A stretch of DNA of 64,000 nt, from NCBI RefSeq assembly GCF_001548055.1, contig NZ_AP014724.1, forward strand, positions 2,542,001-2,606,000. Reading direction: 5' to 3'. The position numbers and the translations under genes are program-made. This DNA comes from Sulfurospirillum cavolei (lineage in GTDB: Bacteria; Campylobacterota; Campylobacteria; Campylobacterales; Sulfurospirillaceae). Below the pieces are notes generated by a model. It saw nothing but the letters and a program-made list of their open reading frames with translations. It searched no databases and was not told the origin of the DNA. Below, in pieces: positions 1-10,535 of the stretch (positions are counted from its first letter, which is position 1; each line of letters begins with the position of its first letter).

Positions 1-1
1 G

Positions 2-550
2 TACACGCAAGCTAGAGATTGGGAAAGTTATGAAAATGGCAATGCGAAGAACATTTTAGAAAAAAATAATATGATACAAGCTTTACCAGGGAATGAATAT
101 AAAGGTAAAACGCCAGTATTATTAAAAGAACTATTAAAACCATATGGTGAATCAAACTATACAATGGCTCAAGTCAATATAAATAGCTATATTTGGGGAT
201 TCCCATTAATGCAAAATCAAAGAGAAATATACATTTCAAGGTTTCAAGAAATTGCACAAGACAAAGCAGAAAAGCTTAAATTAAAAATCAAAAAGTATAA
301 ACACAATTTTCAAATAGAGTTGATTTTAGTAGATGACACATTTAGAAACTCTATTTATGAATTGCTAATAGGTTTTATACCTAATTTAGAAAAATCTTCT
401 AAAGATGCTTATTTGGACAAAGAAAGTGAAATCCTAAAAATATTTGATGATATATTGCCAACTAAAACATATAGTGATACAACATTTAAAAATTCTTTTG
501 ATATTTTACATGTTGCAGGACAAATTGAATTTGAAAAGCATACAAAATAG
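2..550 (+). CDS. Partial protein of unknown function, AT-rich, C-terminal part only
   Basis: The reading frame is open from the left edge of the window, so the real start lies outside; an internal ATG at 71 is preceded by 23 in-frame sense codons. What remains is about 183 residues, lysine- and asparagine-rich, with no signal peptide or membrane segment that I can see and no motif I recognise. Base composition is clearly lower in G+C (around 30% by eye) than the ~43% of the genes that follow, and codon use is A/T-ending, which suggests horizontal acquisition. It converges on the next gene with only five bases between the stop codons. The function is unknown. Confidence 0.6.
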   Translation, partial: YTQARDWESYENGNAKNILEKNNMIQALPGNEYKGKTPVLLKELLKPYGESNYTMAQVNINSYIWGFPLMQNQREIYISRFQEIAQDKAEKLKLKIKKYKHNFQIELILVDDTFRNSIYELLIGFIPNLEKSSKDAYLDKESEILKIFDDILPTKTYSDTTFKNSFDILHVAGQIEFEKHTK

Positions 551-555
551 TTTTC

Positions 556-1179
556 TTACTCTTCCATCGCCATCATCAAAAACCCCGTAAAAGCGGCATT
601 GTCATCGTGGCTTATCTTTGCTCCGACATTGGCTTTCATGTTTTCCAATACACTCGTATACGCTGTGTAAAATTTATAACTCGGTTTTGGCTTATAAACT
701 AAACCTTCTATCTCAAAAAAAGCGATAATGTTTTTGGTGGTTGTAGGCTTGATGAAAAACGCTTTATCTCGGTAAAAGTAGTAAGGAATGAACGTTACAA
801 GCGGCCATTTTGCCAAACTGTAAAATGAAAGCACCTCTACTAAGGTCTCAAAGCCCTCTTTTGGGTCGCCGTAAAGCATTTCATACAGACCAATACAAAG
901 CATATCTCTTCGCTCCATGCGCATGGACTTGACCATATCGCGTACTTTTGGTTTTTCAAAGAGTGAGATGAGGGTTGACTTTGAGGCGATTTTGGCGAAG
1001 TTTTCGCAGATGAGCTCAGGCTGTGAGAAATTCTCTTTGGCAAACATCTCACGGACTTGCTCGCCTATTTTTGCGGTGTTGTGTCGTTTGATGATAGGTT
1101 GAAGTCCTATATCTTGAAACCCCTCAGGATAAAGTTCTAAAAAATAAGCTTCCGCGTTTTTGAGTTTTTCTAAGTTCAT
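556..1179 (-). CDS. Conserved hypothetical protein
   Basis: A 207-residue soluble-looking protein with no signal peptide, no clear membrane segment and no motif that I recognise. The middle part is rich in aromatic residues (a Phe/Tyr cluster near residues 128-140). Its ATG overlaps the TAA of the Sua5/YrdC-like gene by one base (TAATG), so it is probably translationally coupled and is the last gene of the carB operon. Base composition matches the neighbouring core genes, unlike the AT-rich gene downstream. It is an intact gene without an assignable role. Confidence 0.75.
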   Translation of the reverse strand: MNLEKLKNAEAYFLELYPEGFQDIGLQPIIKRHNTAKIGEQVREMFAKENFSQPELICENFAKIASKSTLISLFEKPKVRDMVKSMRMERRDMLCIGLYEMLYGDPKEGFETLVEVLSFYSLAKWPLVTFIPYYFYRDKAFFIKPTTTKNIIAFFEIEGLVYKPKPSYKFYTAYTSVLENMKANVGAKISHDDNAAFTGFLMMAMEE

Positions 1180-1619
1180 TACCGTAATTTCCTCATCTTG
1201 TGTTTACCGAGTTTGAAAATCTTTGAGGGTTTGTCTTCAAAAAAACCTTTACATGTAAACACAACGATGTCTGCTTTTTCGATGGCAAAAGCTTCATCAA
1301 AACCCTTCCCGCTGGGGTTAGACGAGGTGGAATAACTCCATGTCAGTTTTCGTAAAAACGGCAAGTGATCCGTGTCTTGGATCACACGAATTGCTAGTCC
1401 ACACGGATAGGCGAAAGTAGTTTTTTTGGCTCTTCGGATACGGTTTTTATGCTCTTTTGGAACACGGGTAAAGGTGCGAAGTGTCTGTAAGCTGTCCACG
1501 CTCATCAAAAACGGCTTACCGTTTGGGCGATTTTTGATGGTTGCTAATGCCTCGGCATTTTGGGAGAGAAACCCCGCCGTTGTCTCTGTTTGAGCTAGAT
1601 AAACACGGTCGGGGTTCAT
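1179..1619 (-). CDS. Sua5/YciO/YrdC family protein (probable threonylcarbamoyl-AMP synthase type)
   Basis: About 146 residues from the ATG at 1619, the start chosen because the family fold begins there with VYLAQTETTAGF. A start 45 bases upstream (1664) would run into the end of carB. Visible family marks are the KNRPNGKP segment, matching the conserved Lys-x-Arg, and STSSNPSG, matching the (S/T)SAN-SG ATP-binding motif. Family members make threonylcarbamoyl-AMP from threonine, bicarbonate and ATP for the t6A modification of tRNA. This copy is a short form without the C-terminal Sua5 domain, so it could be a paralogue (YciO-like) and not the main TsaC. It lies four bases after carB, in the same transcript. 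Confidence 0.75.
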   Translation of the reverse strand: MNPDRVYLAQTETTAGFLSQNAEALATIKNRPNGKPFLMSVDSLQTLRTFTRVPKEHKNRIRRAKKTTFAYPCGLAIRVIQDTDHLPFLRKLTWSYSTSSNPSGKGFDEAFAIEKADIVVFTCKGFFEDKPSKIFKLGKHKMRKLR

Positions 1620-1623
1620 GGTT

Positions 1624-4600
1624 TTAGTTGAGATAGTCTTGTAAAGCACGTGGTTCAAGCGCACTTTTGTCTTGAATGTACGCGATAGATTCCGTTGCCG
1701 CCGCTGCTGCCGCTACGGTCGTAAAATAAGGAATTTTGAAGCGAAGAACCGCTTGGCGGATCTTTTTTGCATCGTCTTTGCTCGATTTGGCATCGCTCGT
1801 GTTAATCACTAAAGCGATGTCGCCGTTTTTGAGTTTATCTTCGATGTTGGGGCGACCCTCGGAAATTTTATAGACAAATTCCGCTTCCACGCCCGCATCG
1901 CGCAAGGCTTTATGCGTTCCGCCGGTCGCGACGACTTTAAAACCGAGCTGAACAAATTTTTCGCCGATCTGTTTAGCATAGCTTTTATCGATATCGACTA
2001 AAGAGATGAACACCGCACCGCTTTTCGGTAAGATATTCGCCGAAGCAATTTGACTTTTCGCAAACGAAGCCGGAAAATTTTTGCTAATGCCCATAACCTC
2101 ACCCGTTGATTTCATCTCAGGTCCCAAGATAAGGTCTGCGCCTTGAAGTTTATTGAACGGGAAGACCGCTTCTTTGACCGCAACGTGGCTAAGCGGCTTG
2201 GGTTTTAAAAGTCCGCCGACTTCGGTTACCATGTTAAATTTGTCGTAAAATTTAAGTGCTTCGCGGAGATTGCCTTGAAACATCACGCGCGTAGCGACTT
2301 TTGCCATCGGAACGCCGGTAGCTTTACTGACAAACGGTACGGTACGACTGGCTCTGGGATTGACTTCGATCATATAAACGTCGTCTTGATAAATGGCGTA
2401 TTGAATGTTCATCAGTCCTACGACACCAAGATTTAAAGCAATTTGGCGTGTTTGCGTTTCTATTTTTGCCAAAATCGTTTCGCTGAGGCTAACGGAAGGC
2501 AGAGAACACGCACTGTCGCCGCTGTGAATACCCGCTTCTTCGATATGTTGCATGATGCCGCCGATGTAGACGTCTTTACCGTCGCTGATCGCATCCACGT
2601 CGACTTCGATCGCACGATCTAAAAACTGATCGATCAAAACGGGCGAATTGTGACTCACACTTACCGCTTCGTTCATATAGGTTCTAAGTTCGCTTTCATT
2701 GTAAACGATGCGCATCGCACGACCGCCTAAAACATAACTTGGGCGAACCAAAACGGGATAACCGATGATTTTAGCTTTTTCGATCGCCTCTTCTTCGCTG
2801 GTCGCCGTTGCGTTATTGGGCTGTTTAATATGATTTTCTTTAATAAATTGCGAAAACTTTTCTCGATCTTCCGCCATATCGATCACGCGAGCGGTCGTTC
2901 CGATGATTTTTGCACCCATAACGGTCAATTTCTTCGCCAATTTCAACGGTGTTTGTCCACCGAAATGCACGATAATTCCATCGGGTTGTTCTTTTTCGAC
3001 CACGCTTCTGACATGTTCAAAATCGATCGGTTCAAAATAGAGAATATCGCTGGTGTCGTAGTCGGTTGAAACGGTTTCGGGATTGCAGTTGTACATAATG
3101 GTTTTCACGCCCATATCGCCTAACGCATATGCCGCGTGAACGCAACAGTAGTCAAACTCGATACCCTGTCCGATACGATTCGGACCGCCGCCGATGATCA
3201 TCACTTTTTTCTGTGTATCCGTCGTCTTGGACGGTTGAGGCACTTTCATGATATTTGTCGTCGAATACAAATACGGCGTTAAGGCTTTAAATTCCGCCGC
3301 ACACGTGTCGACTTCGTTGTATTCAAAGTCGATACCGAGCTTGTTACGCGCAAAGTAAATATCGTTTTCGGTTAACTCTAAATTGTCCTCTTTGTTGATC
3401 AATTTTGCGATCATCTTGTCCGAAAAACCCATCGTTTTTGCTTTGCGTAACATCGTTTCGTTATTGAGGATAAACATGTCGATCTCTTTTTCAAAATCGA
3501 CGATCTCTTTGATTTGCCCTAGAAACCATGGATCGATTTTACTCAAACGATACACTTCTTCAACGTCATAGCCTCTTCGAAACCCTTCCGCAACGTAAAG
3601 TGCACGGTCGCAATTGGGACGTCGAATCTCGTTTTTAAGTTTTTCTTCTTCGACTTTTTGAATTTCAAAACCGCTCAAACCGGTTTCCAAAGAACATAAC
3701 GCTTTTTGAAACGACTCTTTAAACGTTCGCCCGATCGCCATGACTTCGCCCACGCTTTTCATCGACGTGGTCAACGTCGAATCGGCAAGCGGAAATTTTT
3801 CAAATGTAAAACGAGGAATTTTCGTCACGATATAATCAATGACCGGCTCAAAACTCGCCGCCGTACCCGTAATGTCGTTTTTAATCTCGTCAAGCGTAAA
3901 TCCGACGGCTAAAAGCGTGGCGACTTTGGCAATCGGATACCCCGTTGCCTTCGAAGCCAATGCCGAGCTACGGCTCACGCGCGGATTCATTTCGATGACG
4001 GTCATGCGTCCCGTTTGGGGGCAAATCGAAAACTGTACGTTACTACCGCCGGTATCAACGCCGATTTCGCGCAAAATCGCAAACGAGGCATTTCGCATAC
4101 GTTGGTACTCTTTATCGGTGAGCGTAAGAGCGGGAGCAATGGTAATGGAATCGCCCGTATGCACGCCCATCGGGTCAAAGTTTTCGATCGAACAGACGAT
4201 AATGCAGTTATCGGCACGATCGCGAATAACTTCCATCTCGTACTCTTTCCAACCCAAAAGCGACTCTTCGATTAAGATTTCGTTGATCGGACTCGCATCC
4301 AAGCCGGCACTTGCTAACTCTTTAAACTCGTCGATATTGTACGCGACACCGCTTCCGCCGCCCGCTAAGGTATACGAAGCGCGGATAATCAAAGGGAATC
4401 CAATTTTTTCCGCCGCCGCGTACGCATCTTCCATCGTATAGGCATACGCGCTAATCGGCAAATCCATACCGATTTTCATCATGGCTTCTTTAAACGCTTG
4501 TCTGTCTTCGCCTTTTTTAATCGCCGCAGGGTTTGCGCCTAAAAATTTGACGTTTTCCAGCAATCCCAGATCGTGCATACGCATGGCAACGTTCAAGGCC

Positions 4601-4881
4601 GTTTGTCCGCCCATCGTCGGTAAAATCGCGTCGATATTCTCTTTTTCGATAATACGCGCGATAACCTCTTCGGTAATCGGCTCGATATACGTACGATCGG
4701 CGAATTCCGGGTCGGTCATAATCGTTGCGGGATTTGAATTGACCAGTACGACGCGGTATCCAAGTTCTTTGAGTGTTTTTGCCGCTTGCGTTCCCGAATA
4801 GTCAAATTCACATGCCTGTCCGATAACGATAGGACCTGATCCGATTAATAGTATGGTTTTAATATCTTGGCGTTTTGGCAT
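1624..4881 (-). CDS. carB: Carbamoyl-phosphate synthase large subunit
   Basis: Full-length 1085-residue CarB, which makes carbamoyl phosphate from glutamine-derived ammonia, bicarbonate and two ATP for arginine and pyrimidine synthesis. Two homologous ATP-grasp halves are visible, each opening with a glycine-rich segment ([17 protein letters not shown] near residue 14 and [15 protein letters not shown] near 570). Both halves contain the Asn-Pro-Arg-x-Ser-Arg carboxyphosphate/carbamate site ([10 protein letters not shown] and EVNPRASRT). The C-terminal ~140 residues form the MGS-like regulatory domain. The small subunit carA is not in the window. It lies after mreC behind a strong hairpin and is followed closely by the Sua5-like gene. 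Confidence 0.98.
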   Translation of the reverse strand: MPKRQDIKTILLIGSGPIVIGQACEFDYSGTQAAKTLKELGYRVVLVNSNPATIMTDPEFADRTYIEPITEEVIARIIEKENIDAILPTMGGQTALNVAMRMHDLGLLENVKFLGANPAAIKKGEDRQAFKEAMMKIGMDLPISAYAYTMEDAYAAAEKIGFPLIIRASYTLAGGGSGVAYNIDEFKELASAGLDASPINEILIEESLLGWKEYEMEVIRDRADNCIIVCSIENFDPMGVHTGDSITIAPALTLTDKEYQRMRNASFAILREIGVDTGGSNVQFSICPQTGRMTVIEMNPRVSRSSALASKATGYPIAKVATLLAVGFTLDEIKNDITGTAASFEPVIDYIVTKIPRFTFEKFPLADSTLTTSMKSVGEVMAIGRTFKESFQKALCSLETGLSGFEIQKVEEEKLKNEIRRPNCDRALYVAEGFRRGYDVEEVYRLSKIDPWFLGQIKEIVDFEKEIDMFILNNETMLRKAKTMGFSDKMIAKLINKEDNLELTENDIYFARNKLGIDFEYNEVDTCAAEFKALTPYLYSTTNIMKVPQPSKTTDTQKKVMIIGGGPNRIGQGIEFDYCCVHAAYALGDMGVKTIMYNCNPETVSTDYDTSDILYFEPIDFEHVRSVVEKEQPDGIIVHFGGQTPLKLAKKLTVMGAKIIGTTARVIDMAEDREKFSQFIKENHIKQPNNATATSEEEAIEKAKIIGYPVLVRPSYVLGGRAMRIVYNESELRTYMNEAVSVSHNSPVLIDQFLDRAIEVDVDAISDGKDVYIGGIMQHIEEAGIHSGDSACSLPSVSLSETILAKIETQTRQIALNLGVVGLMNIQYAIYQDDVYMIEVNPRASRTVPFVSKATGVPMAKVATRVMFQGNLREALKFYDKFNMVTEVGGLLKPKPLSHVAVKEAVFPFNKLQGADLILGPEMKSTGEVMGISKNFPASFAKSQIASANILPKSGAVFISLVDIDKSYAKQIGEKFVQLGFKVVATGGTHKALRDAGVEAEFVYKISEGRPNIEDKLKNGDIALVINTSDAKSSKDDAKKIRQAVLRFKIPYFTTVAAAAAATESIAYIQDKSALEPRALQDYLN

Positions 4882-4904
4882 CTCTTTCCTTTAATCTACA
4901 TGTA

Positions 4905-4943
4905 GTCTTCAACCCAACACCTTTTAGGTTCTGGGTTCAAGAC
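4905..4943 (-). terminator. Strong hairpin between mreC and carB
   Basis: Positions 4905-4916 pair with 4932-4943 (12 bp, one C/C mismatch), enclosing an inner 4-bp stem (4919-4922 with 4926-4929). It begins within the mreC stop codon. No run of U follows on the minus strand, so it may be a weak terminator, an RNA processing site or an attenuator between mreC and carB and not a classical terminator. A CTACATGTAG palindrome (4896-4905) abuts it. Confidence 0.55.
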
Positions 4944-5689
4944 TAATTTTGTAAAATTACATGCATAAATGCAGGGACATGGGCATTGGCATAAGGCTTA
5001 ACGACCACGGTTTTGGATGACTCCTCTTCAATGACCTGCGTCACGGTTCCGACTTTAATTCCCTCGAAGAAAAGACCGTCCAATCCGCTGGTGACCACTT
5101 CGTCTCCGACTTGCGGTTGCAACCATTGCGAAATATATTTCACTAAAATTTCTTTGCGGTTTCCTTGTAAAACGCCTTGCATTTTTTGATCTCCCACATA
5201 AACCGAAAAAATCGATTTTGGGTCGCTTAACAACAAACCTTGCGGATGCCCGTCATTTGATACGACGATACCCGCGGCATATCCTTGGGTTAAAAGACCG
5301 TAAATTTTACTTTGATTAAAATCTTTAAAATCAAGCCATACTTTACCGTAATCGTTAAGGTCGGTATAGCCGATCGACTGAATCAATGCAATTTTAGGAG
5401 AGTATGCCGTAACGTTGTTTTCTTTTAAAAGATCGTTCAATTTGCTCGCAAACGCGATGGATAATACGGCCGATTTTTGCAACGTCTGATTCTCGGCACG
5501 CAACCGTTTAATCTCTTCTTGTTGGGCAAAATGCTCGTTCACACGATTTTCGATACTCGTTTTTAGATCAACGTAAGCGGATAATACTTTCGTATTTAAT
5601 CCGCCGATATAATGCTTTGCTTCCGTTCCGTACCGAAACGATACGAAAACGAAAGCCGCTAAAAGTATAAGGATTTTAAATTTATTCAT
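4943..5689 (-). CDS. mreC: Rod shape-determining protein MreC
   Basis: A 248-residue protein with an N-terminal membrane anchor (about residues 5-22), a short coiled coil (about 50-75, Glu/Lys/Arg/Leu-rich) and a periplasmic beta-rich region carrying the family pattern around [16 protein letters not shown] and [17 protein letters not shown]. MreC scaffolds the peptidoglycan elongation machinery together with MreB. Its start overlaps the mreB stop by eight bases, so the two are coupled. No mreD is seen next to it. The protein is somewhat short for MreC but complete. Confidence 0.95.
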   Translation of the reverse strand: MNKFKILILLAAFVFVSFRYGTEAKHYIGGLNTKVLSAYVDLKTSIENRVNEHFAQQEEIKRLRAENQTLQKSAVLSIAFASKLNDLLKENNVTAYSPKIALIQSIGYTDLNDYGKVWLDFKDFNQSKIYGLLTQGYAAGIVVSNDGHPQGLLLSDPKSIFSVYVGDQKMQGVLQGNRKEILVKYISQWLQPQVGDEVVTSGLDGLFFEGIKVGTVTQVIEEESSKTVVVKPYANAHVPAFMHVILQN

Positions 5690-6716
5690 TCGATAGTTGT
5701 TGCAATATCTCTATCTCTTCCAAAGCTTTTCCCGTTCCTTTAGCAACGGCTAAAAGCGGTTCGTCCGCTACGAAAACGGGGAGTTTGACGATGTCGGAAA
5801 GATATTTGTCAAATCCACGAATCAACGCACCGCCGCCCGTCAATACGATACCGTTTTCCACGATATCGCCCGCCAAATCGGGAGGCATAACCTCTAAAAC
5901 GTCTTTGAGCGCATCGGCAATCTCTTTCAAAGGCTCTTTAATAGCGTCGCGTACGTCCTCGCTGGTCAACTCGATACGGCTTAAAAGTCCGCTGACTTGA
6001 TCGCGACCTTTGACCATCATCGAAAGCGGTTCATCCATCGGTACGGCCGTTCCGATAGCGATTTTAATCTCTTCTCCGGTTCGTTCGCCGATCAGAAGGT
6101 TGTATTTTTTCTTCACATAATCTACGATTGCCAAGTCGATTTTATCGCCGGCAACACGAATCGATTTGCTGATAACCAAACCGCCCAAAGAGACTACGCC
6201 GATTTCGGTCGTACCGCCGCCGATATCGACAACCAGGCTTCCTTGCGGCTCTCGTACCGGCAGTCCGGCTCCAATAGCCGCCGCCATCGGCTCTTCGATC
6301 AAGAAGACTTCGCGCGCGCCCGCACTCATCGCCGACTCACGTACCGCCTTACGCTCGACTTGCGTCAAACCGTAAGGAACACAGATAATAATGCGCGGTC
6401 GTAAAAAACTTTTTCTGCGATGGGCTTTTTCAATAAAATAGCGAATCATTTTTTCGGTCATATCAAAATCGGCAATCACGCCGTCACGCATCGGACGAAT
6501 CGCTTCGATGTCGCCGGGAGTTTTACCCACCATATTTTTAGCCTCTTTACCGACGGCCAAAATACTCTGTTTTCCCATGCGATTTCTTTGTACGGCGACA
6601 ACGGAGGGTTCGTTAATAATGATACCCTTGCCTTTGACGAGAACAAGCGTATTGGCCGTTCCGAGGTCAATACTCATATCGCTTGAAAAAAAGCCTATCA
6701 CTTTGTCTAAAATCAT
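5682..6716 (-). CDS. mreB: Rod shape-determining protein MreB (bacterial actin)
   Basis: A 344-residue actin-fold ATPase that forms membrane-associated filaments guiding lateral cell-wall synthesis. Actin-family phosphate and adenosine motifs are clear: [16 protein letters not shown] near residue 17, [16 protein letters not shown] near 165 and [15 protein letters not shown] near 295. The N-terminal [10 protein letters not shown] is a likely amphipathic membrane-binding helix. It lies 16 bases downstream of clpX and overlaps mreC, in the cell-envelope operon. Confidence 0.98.
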   Translation of the reverse strand: MILDKVIGFFSSDMSIDLGTANTLVLVKGKGIIINEPSVVAVQRNRMGKQSILAVGKEAKNMVGKTPGDIEAIRPMRDGVIADFDMTEKMIRYFIEKAHRRKSFLRPRIIICVPYGLTQVERKAVRESAMSAGAREVFLIEEPMAAAIGAGLPVREPQGSLVVDIGGGTTEIGVVSLGGLVISKSIRVAGDKIDLAIVDYVKKKYNLLIGERTGEEIKIAIGTAVPMDEPLSMMVKGRDQVSGLLSRIELTSEDVRDAIKEPLKEIADALKDVLEVMPPDLAGDIVENGIVLTGGGALIRGFDKYLSDIVKLPVFVADEPLLAVAKGTGKALEEIEILQQLSNE

Positions 6717-6732
6717 CTCTACAATCCTTTAT

Positions 6733-7968
6733 TTACGCACTTTTTTTATCTTTTTTGACATAAAGCGGTTTATCGCCTTTTAAAACGACGTCTTCGGTTA
6801 TCACGACTTCGTAACCGGCAAGTTCGGGAAGTTCGTACATAACGTCAACCATAATATCTTCCATAATACTTCGAAGTCCGCGAGCTCCCGTTTTACGTTT
6901 AATCGCAAGCTCCGCAACCGCACTCAAGGCTTCTTTCGTAAACGAGAGAAGTACGTTATCGATGGCAAAGAGCTTTTGATATTGTTTAAAAATAGCATTT
7001 TTAGGTTCCGTTAAAATTCGCACCATATCTTCTTGCGTAATAGCAGAAAGTTTTGCGGTGACATGTAAGCGACCGATCAACTCCGGAATCAAACCGTAAT
7101 GTACCAGATCGTCGGGCTCGACTAAATCAAAAAGTCCTTCGTCTTGACTTTTAGTACGTTTTTCCTGCTCAAATCCGAGTACGTTTTTGCCGATACGACG
7201 TTTAACGATCTCTTCGAGTCCGTCAAAAGCACCGCCGCAAACAAATAAAATATTGGTCGTATCGATTTGAATAAAATCTTGGTTCGGGTGTTTGCGTCCA
7301 CCCTTAGGAGGAATATTAACGACGCTTCCTTCGATAATTTTTAAAAGTGCTTGTTGTACACCCTCTCCCGATACGTCTCTGGTAATCGAACGATTTTCGC
7401 TCATACGGGCAATTTTGTCGATTTCATCGATAAACACGATACCGTGTTCGGCTTTTTTAATATCGCCGTTCGCACACTGAAGTAGCTTCGTCAAAATATT
7501 TTCGACGTCTTCGCCGACGTATCCGGCTTCGGTTAAACTCGTCGCATCCGAAATAGCGATGGGCACGTCTAAAAAGCGCGCCAACGTTTGCGCCATAAGC
7601 GTTTTACCGCTTCCGGTCGGTCCGATTAATAAAATATTGGATTTCGAGATTTCCGTATCGTCTTGAATCGTGCTCTGTTTAAAAATACGTTTATAGTGAT
7701 TGTAAACGCCCACCGAAAAAATCTTTTTCGCTTGGTCTTGACCGATGACAAAATCGTCTAAAACTTTTTTGAGCTCTTTGGGGACGAGAAGTTCTTGATT
7801 AAACGCTTCGTCATGGCTTAATGCGGCGGTCGTCTCAGGAATATCGCCGAAGAAAATTTTATACGCCGAAATGACGCAATGTTCACAAATAAAAACATCG
7901 TCGCCCGCAATCAACCTCGTATCGTTGCTCTCTTTCGTTCCGCAGAAACTGCACTCTCTATTCACCAT
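6733..7968 (-). CDS. clpX: ATP-dependent Clp protease ATP-binding subunit ClpX
   Basis: A 411-residue AAA+ unfoldase that feeds substrates to ClpP. I place the start at the ATG at 7968, since the N-terminal zinc-binding domain begins there (C6, C9, C28, C31). The open frame extends 43 codons upstream, but only through lpxA in another frame. Walker A is [12 protein letters not shown] (about residue 113), Walker B is [12 protein letters not shown], and the sensor-2 region reads [14 protein letters not shown]. The start lies inside the end of lpxA (11-base overlap), which argues for coupling. clpP is not in the window. Confidence 0.97.
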   Translation of the reverse strand: MVNRECSFCGTKESNDTRLIAGDDVFICEHCVISAYKIFFGDIPETTAALSHDEAFNQELLVPKELKKVLDDFVIGQDQAKKIFSVGVYNHYKRIFKQSTIQDDTEISKSNILLIGPTGSGKTLMAQTLARFLDVPIAISDATSLTEAGYVGEDVENILTKLLQCANGDIKKAEHGIVFIDEIDKIARMSENRSITRDVSGEGVQQALLKIIEGSVVNIPPKGGRKHPNQDFIQIDTTNILFVCGGAFDGLEEIVKRRIGKNVLGFEQEKRTKSQDEGLFDLVEPDDLVHYGLIPELIGRLHVTAKLSAITQEDMVRILTEPKNAIFKQYQKLFAIDNVLLSFTKEALSAVAELAIKRKTGARGLRSIMEDIMVDVMYELPELAGYEVVITEDVVLKGDKPLYVKKDKKSA

Positions 7969-8749
7969 TATTTTTCCTCTCAAATGGAATGCCGCGTTTG
8001 GACTCCATAATAAATCGACACATTTGTACGACGTACGCGTTAGAAGCGTTTTGCAATAACAAGGTCGCCGTCTCTTGAATCGGCTGACCCGATTCAAACA
8101 ATTTTCGATACGCCGCCTTCAGCTCGTCGATATCTTGACGTTCCAAATGACGACGAAGTCCCGTAAGGTTTAAGCCGCGCAACATCGCACGATTGCCTTC
8201 CGCTAAGCAAAACGGAGGAATATCTTGTGATAAGGCCGAAGCTCCCGCAATCATCACGTAATCTCCGACTTTAACGAACTGATGAATCGGCGTCATACCG
8301 CCGATTACCGTGTGATTCCCCAATTCGACGTGCCCCGCAAGCGTCGCCGCATTGGCTAAAATACAGTGATTGCCGACATGTACGTCGTGCCCGATATGCA
8401 CGTATCCCATAAATAAATTGTAACTACCGATAACGGTTTTTCCGCCGCCGCCCGCCGTTCCGGGATTGAAAAGCGTGAACTCTCGAATTTTATTGTAATC
8501 TCCGATAATCAGCTCGACTTCTTCTCCCGCATACTTTAAATCTTGAGGAATCGACCCCAAAACCGCATGCGAAAAAATCTGGTTATGTTTACCGATCGTC
8601 GTATTACCGTAGATGTGTGCGCCTTGCGCTATTTTTGTGCCTTGCCCGATCTTCGCTTGACTTGAAACATAGCAAAATGCGCCTATTTCGACGTCTGCGC
8701 TAATCAAAGCCCCGTCCTCGATGATAGCAGTCGGATGAATGTTCGACAT
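7958..8749 (-). CDS. lpxA: UDP-N-acetylglucosamine acyltransferase
   Basis: A 263-residue enzyme that transfers a 3-hydroxyacyl chain from ACP to UDP-GlcNAc in the first step of lipid A synthesis. It opens with [11 protein letters not shown] and carries many left-handed beta-helix hexapeptide repeats. The expected catalytic histidine lies in [14 protein letters not shown], and a helical C-terminal domain follows. It begins one base after fabZ stops and overlaps clpX. FabZ and LpxA use the same 3-hydroxyacyl-ACP pool, so the pairing is functional. Confidence 0.97.
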   Translation of the reverse strand: MSNIHPTAIIEDGALISADVEIGAFCYVSSQAKIGQGTKIAQGAHIYGNTTIGKHNQIFSHAVLGSIPQDLKYAGEEVELIIGDYNKIREFTLFNPGTAGGGGKTVIGSYNLFMGYVHIGHDVHVGNHCILANAATLAGHVELGNHTVIGGMTPIHQFVKVGDYVMIAGASALSQDIPPFCLAEGNRAMLRGLNLTGLRRHLERQDIDELKAAYRKLFESGQPIQETATLLLQNASNAYVVQMCRFIMESKRGIPFERKNNGE

Positions 8750-8750
8750 G

Positions 8751-9200
8751 TTATTTATCCACGATCATTGCTTTGAGTTCCGCTTCCGCCACAAGCTTTT
8801 CGTCAACATACGCTTTGGCGTCGAGAACCCAAATATTTCCTCTATGCTTGATCACGCCGAGTTTATACACCAGCTGATCGCCTGGGCGAACCGGATTCCT
8901 AAATTTTGCATTATCGATACTCATAAAATAAACGACTTTGTTTTTCGTGTCTTCTTGTTTTTCGCTATCCATACTTTGAAACGCCAAAACGCCGCCGGCT
9001 TGCGCCATTCCCTCGATAATCATGACTCCGGGATAAATCGGGTGTTCTGGAAAATGCCCTTGAAAAATATGTTCGCCGATCGTCACGTTTTTGAACCCCT
9101 CGATGGATTCTCCCGGCGTCAATCCCGTAATACGATCAATCAGTAAAAAAGGGAATCGGTGAGGAAGTATTTTTTGAATCTCTACAACATCCATTAACAT
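8751..9200 (-). CDS. fabZ: 3-hydroxyacyl-[acyl-carrier-protein] dehydratase FabZ
   Basis: About 149 residues from the ATG at 9200. A TTG at 9221 would add seven residues, but the ATG has the better ribosome site (AAGG about eight bases upstream). FabZ dehydrates 3-hydroxyacyl-ACP in fatty-acid elongation. The hot-dog fold is marked by [13 protein letters not shown], by [12 protein letters not shown] with the catalytic His, and by the Glu in [11 protein letters not shown]. It lies between queH and lpxA. Confidence 0.96.
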   Translation of the reverse strand: MLMDVVEIQKILPHRFPFLLIDRITGLTPGESIEGFKNVTIGEHIFQGHFPEHPIYPGVMIIEGMAQAGGVLAFQSMDSEKQEDTKNKVVYFMSIDNAKFRNPVRPGDQLVYKLGVIKHRGNIWVLDAKAYVDEKLVAEAELKAMIVDK

Positions 9201-9233
9201 CTTTAAAAACCTTATTAACAAAATTCAAATATT

Positions 9234-10322
9234 TTAGCTAATAAATACTAAATTTTCTCTAATGTCGGAGTAGCTTACGCTCTCGATAAAAAGCGTATAT
9301 TCCCTCTCATCAAGCGTGTCAACGATCATAATCGGACTTAAAGAGAGTACCGCGGAGGGAAACAAATGTGAACGAACTTTCATTTCACATTCAAGATCGG
9401 GAGGATTTCTTAGCATCTCTTTGACATCGCAAAAGCTTGTATTTGCCGCCTCGTTAAACCGATCGATCGTTACGAAACGTATCTCTTCTTTGGTTGCGTA
9501 CCCCACACCCGATACGCTAAAAGCCACCCGTGTTTTGGATACTTTTTTCTGACAAGTCGAGTAAAAAAGAATATAACTCGGAACGATTTCTTGCGCATCG
9601 TTTTGCAACCATGCCCGTAAAAGACGGTAATTTAAAAATTTTTCCCGCACAAGACGAAACGGCCGACGTTCTTCTTCCGCACAAATCACCGCTTCATAAA
9701 GACGTAAGCGCTCTTCGATCGAACCGGGCAAACATTGCGGACGCAAAGGAGAACATAATTCGTCGGCAAAACGTTTTTGCTGTTCGCGTTGTTTAGCAAG
9801 AGCAAACACGCACCCGCAATAGTTTTGATGATAAAGCATTGCGTCTCGCGCTAAAGCAAATTGCGCTTGCGTACCGCCGTCTTTTCGAAAATCGGGCACG
9901 ACGATTGCTAAACCGTATTTTTGTGCAATCGTTTCTAACGCTTGTTCTAACTGCTGTAAGGACTTTTTAGGACTTGTTAGTAAAGTGGTCGTAATGATTT
10001 TTTCCCCAAGTTCCAGTGCTTTTTTAGCACTCTCTTCTAACCTGTTATCAAAACAAACATTGCAACGTTTGCCTTTTTCGGGTTCATGTTCCAAGCCCCT
10101 TACTGCATTGATCCATGCCTCATAATCGTACGAACCTTCCCATAAAACGATGCCTAATTTTCGGCAACTGCGGCGAACGTCCAAAAGACGTAAACGGTAC
10201 TCGTCGTAAGGATGAATATTCGGATCGTAAAAAAAACCGATCAGCGGTTCGTTAGGATACGCTTCACGTAATTTTTGAAGAAAAAAATGGCTATCGACCG
10301 AGCAACAGATATGAACGAGCAT
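9234..10322 (-). CDS. queH: Epoxyqueuosine reductase QueH (DUF208/COG1636) with long C-terminal extension
   Basis: A 362-residue protein that should reduce epoxyqueuosine to queuosine in the tRNA wobble base. The N-terminal half has all family marks: adjacent cysteines C6-C7, FYDPNIHPYDEYRLR, a CNVCF pair near residue 90 and a YCGC pair near 168, which together should hold the [4Fe-4S] cluster and a disulfide. Residues from about 205 to 362 form an extension not needed by short QueH proteins, with no motif I know. A -10 box lies 33 bases upstream. It is the first gene of the minus-strand operon that continues to fabZ. Confidence 0.88.
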   Translation of the reverse strand: MLVHICCSVDSHFFLQKLREAYPNEPLIGFFYDPNIHPYDEYRLRLLDVRRSCRKLGIVLWEGSYDYEAWINAVRGLEHEPEKGKRCNVCFDNRLEESAKKALELGEKIITTTLLTSPKKSLQQLEQALETIAQKYGLAIVVPDFRKDGGTQAQFALARDAMLYHQNYCGCVFALAKQREQQKRFADELCSPLRPQCLPGSIEERLRLYEAVICAEEERRPFRLVREKFLNYRLLRAWLQNDAQEIVPSYILFYSTCQKKVSKTRVAFSVSGVGYATKEEIRFVTIDRFNEAANTSFCDVKEMLRNPPDLECEMKVRSHLFPSAVLSLSPIMIVDTLDEREYTLFIESVSYSDIRENLVFIS

Positions 10323-10354
10323 GCATGCTTTCTTTACGAAATAAATTTGCTAAA

Positions 10355-10360
10355 AGTATA
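10355..10360 (-). promoter_or_regulatory. Putative -10 box for queH operon
   Basis: TATACT on the minus strand in an AT-rich stretch, placed to give a leader of about 25 bases before the queH ATG. The -35 region is not recognisable, as is usual for sigma-70 promoters in Campylobacterota. Confidence 0.5.
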
Positions 10361-10502
10361 CCATCTCTTTGCTCTCATTCGTATACGCACTAGGTAGTAT
10401 TCTTCTTTATGTAATGATGTATAAAAGACCGTATCGCGCTAGCAAAAGCAATGGCAACCTCATAAAACTCATAGTTTTAAAAAGATTTTTTTGTTTTTAG
10501 TG

Positions 10503-10508
10503 TATAAT
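10503..10508 (+). promoter_or_regulatory. Putative -10 box for the DUF748 gene
   Basis: TATAAT preceded by a T-rich run (10485-10500), the typical Campylobacterota sigma-70 layout. A good ribosome site (AGGAG) stands between it and the ATG at 10536. The rest of the 213-base gap (10323-10535) holds only the divergent queH promoter. Confidence 0.6.
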
Positions 10509-10535
10509 AATTTCAATCGATAACAGGAGTGTTTT

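Noticed and set aside
3839-4441. 200-codon plus-strand frame inside carB
   Set aside because: It is a shadow of carB in the opposite strand; carB is full length with all motifs and no ribosome site precedes the frame.
7969-8097. N-terminal extension of clpX
   Set aside because: It is encoded within lpxA in another frame, and ClpX proteins begin at the zinc-binding domain that starts at 7968.
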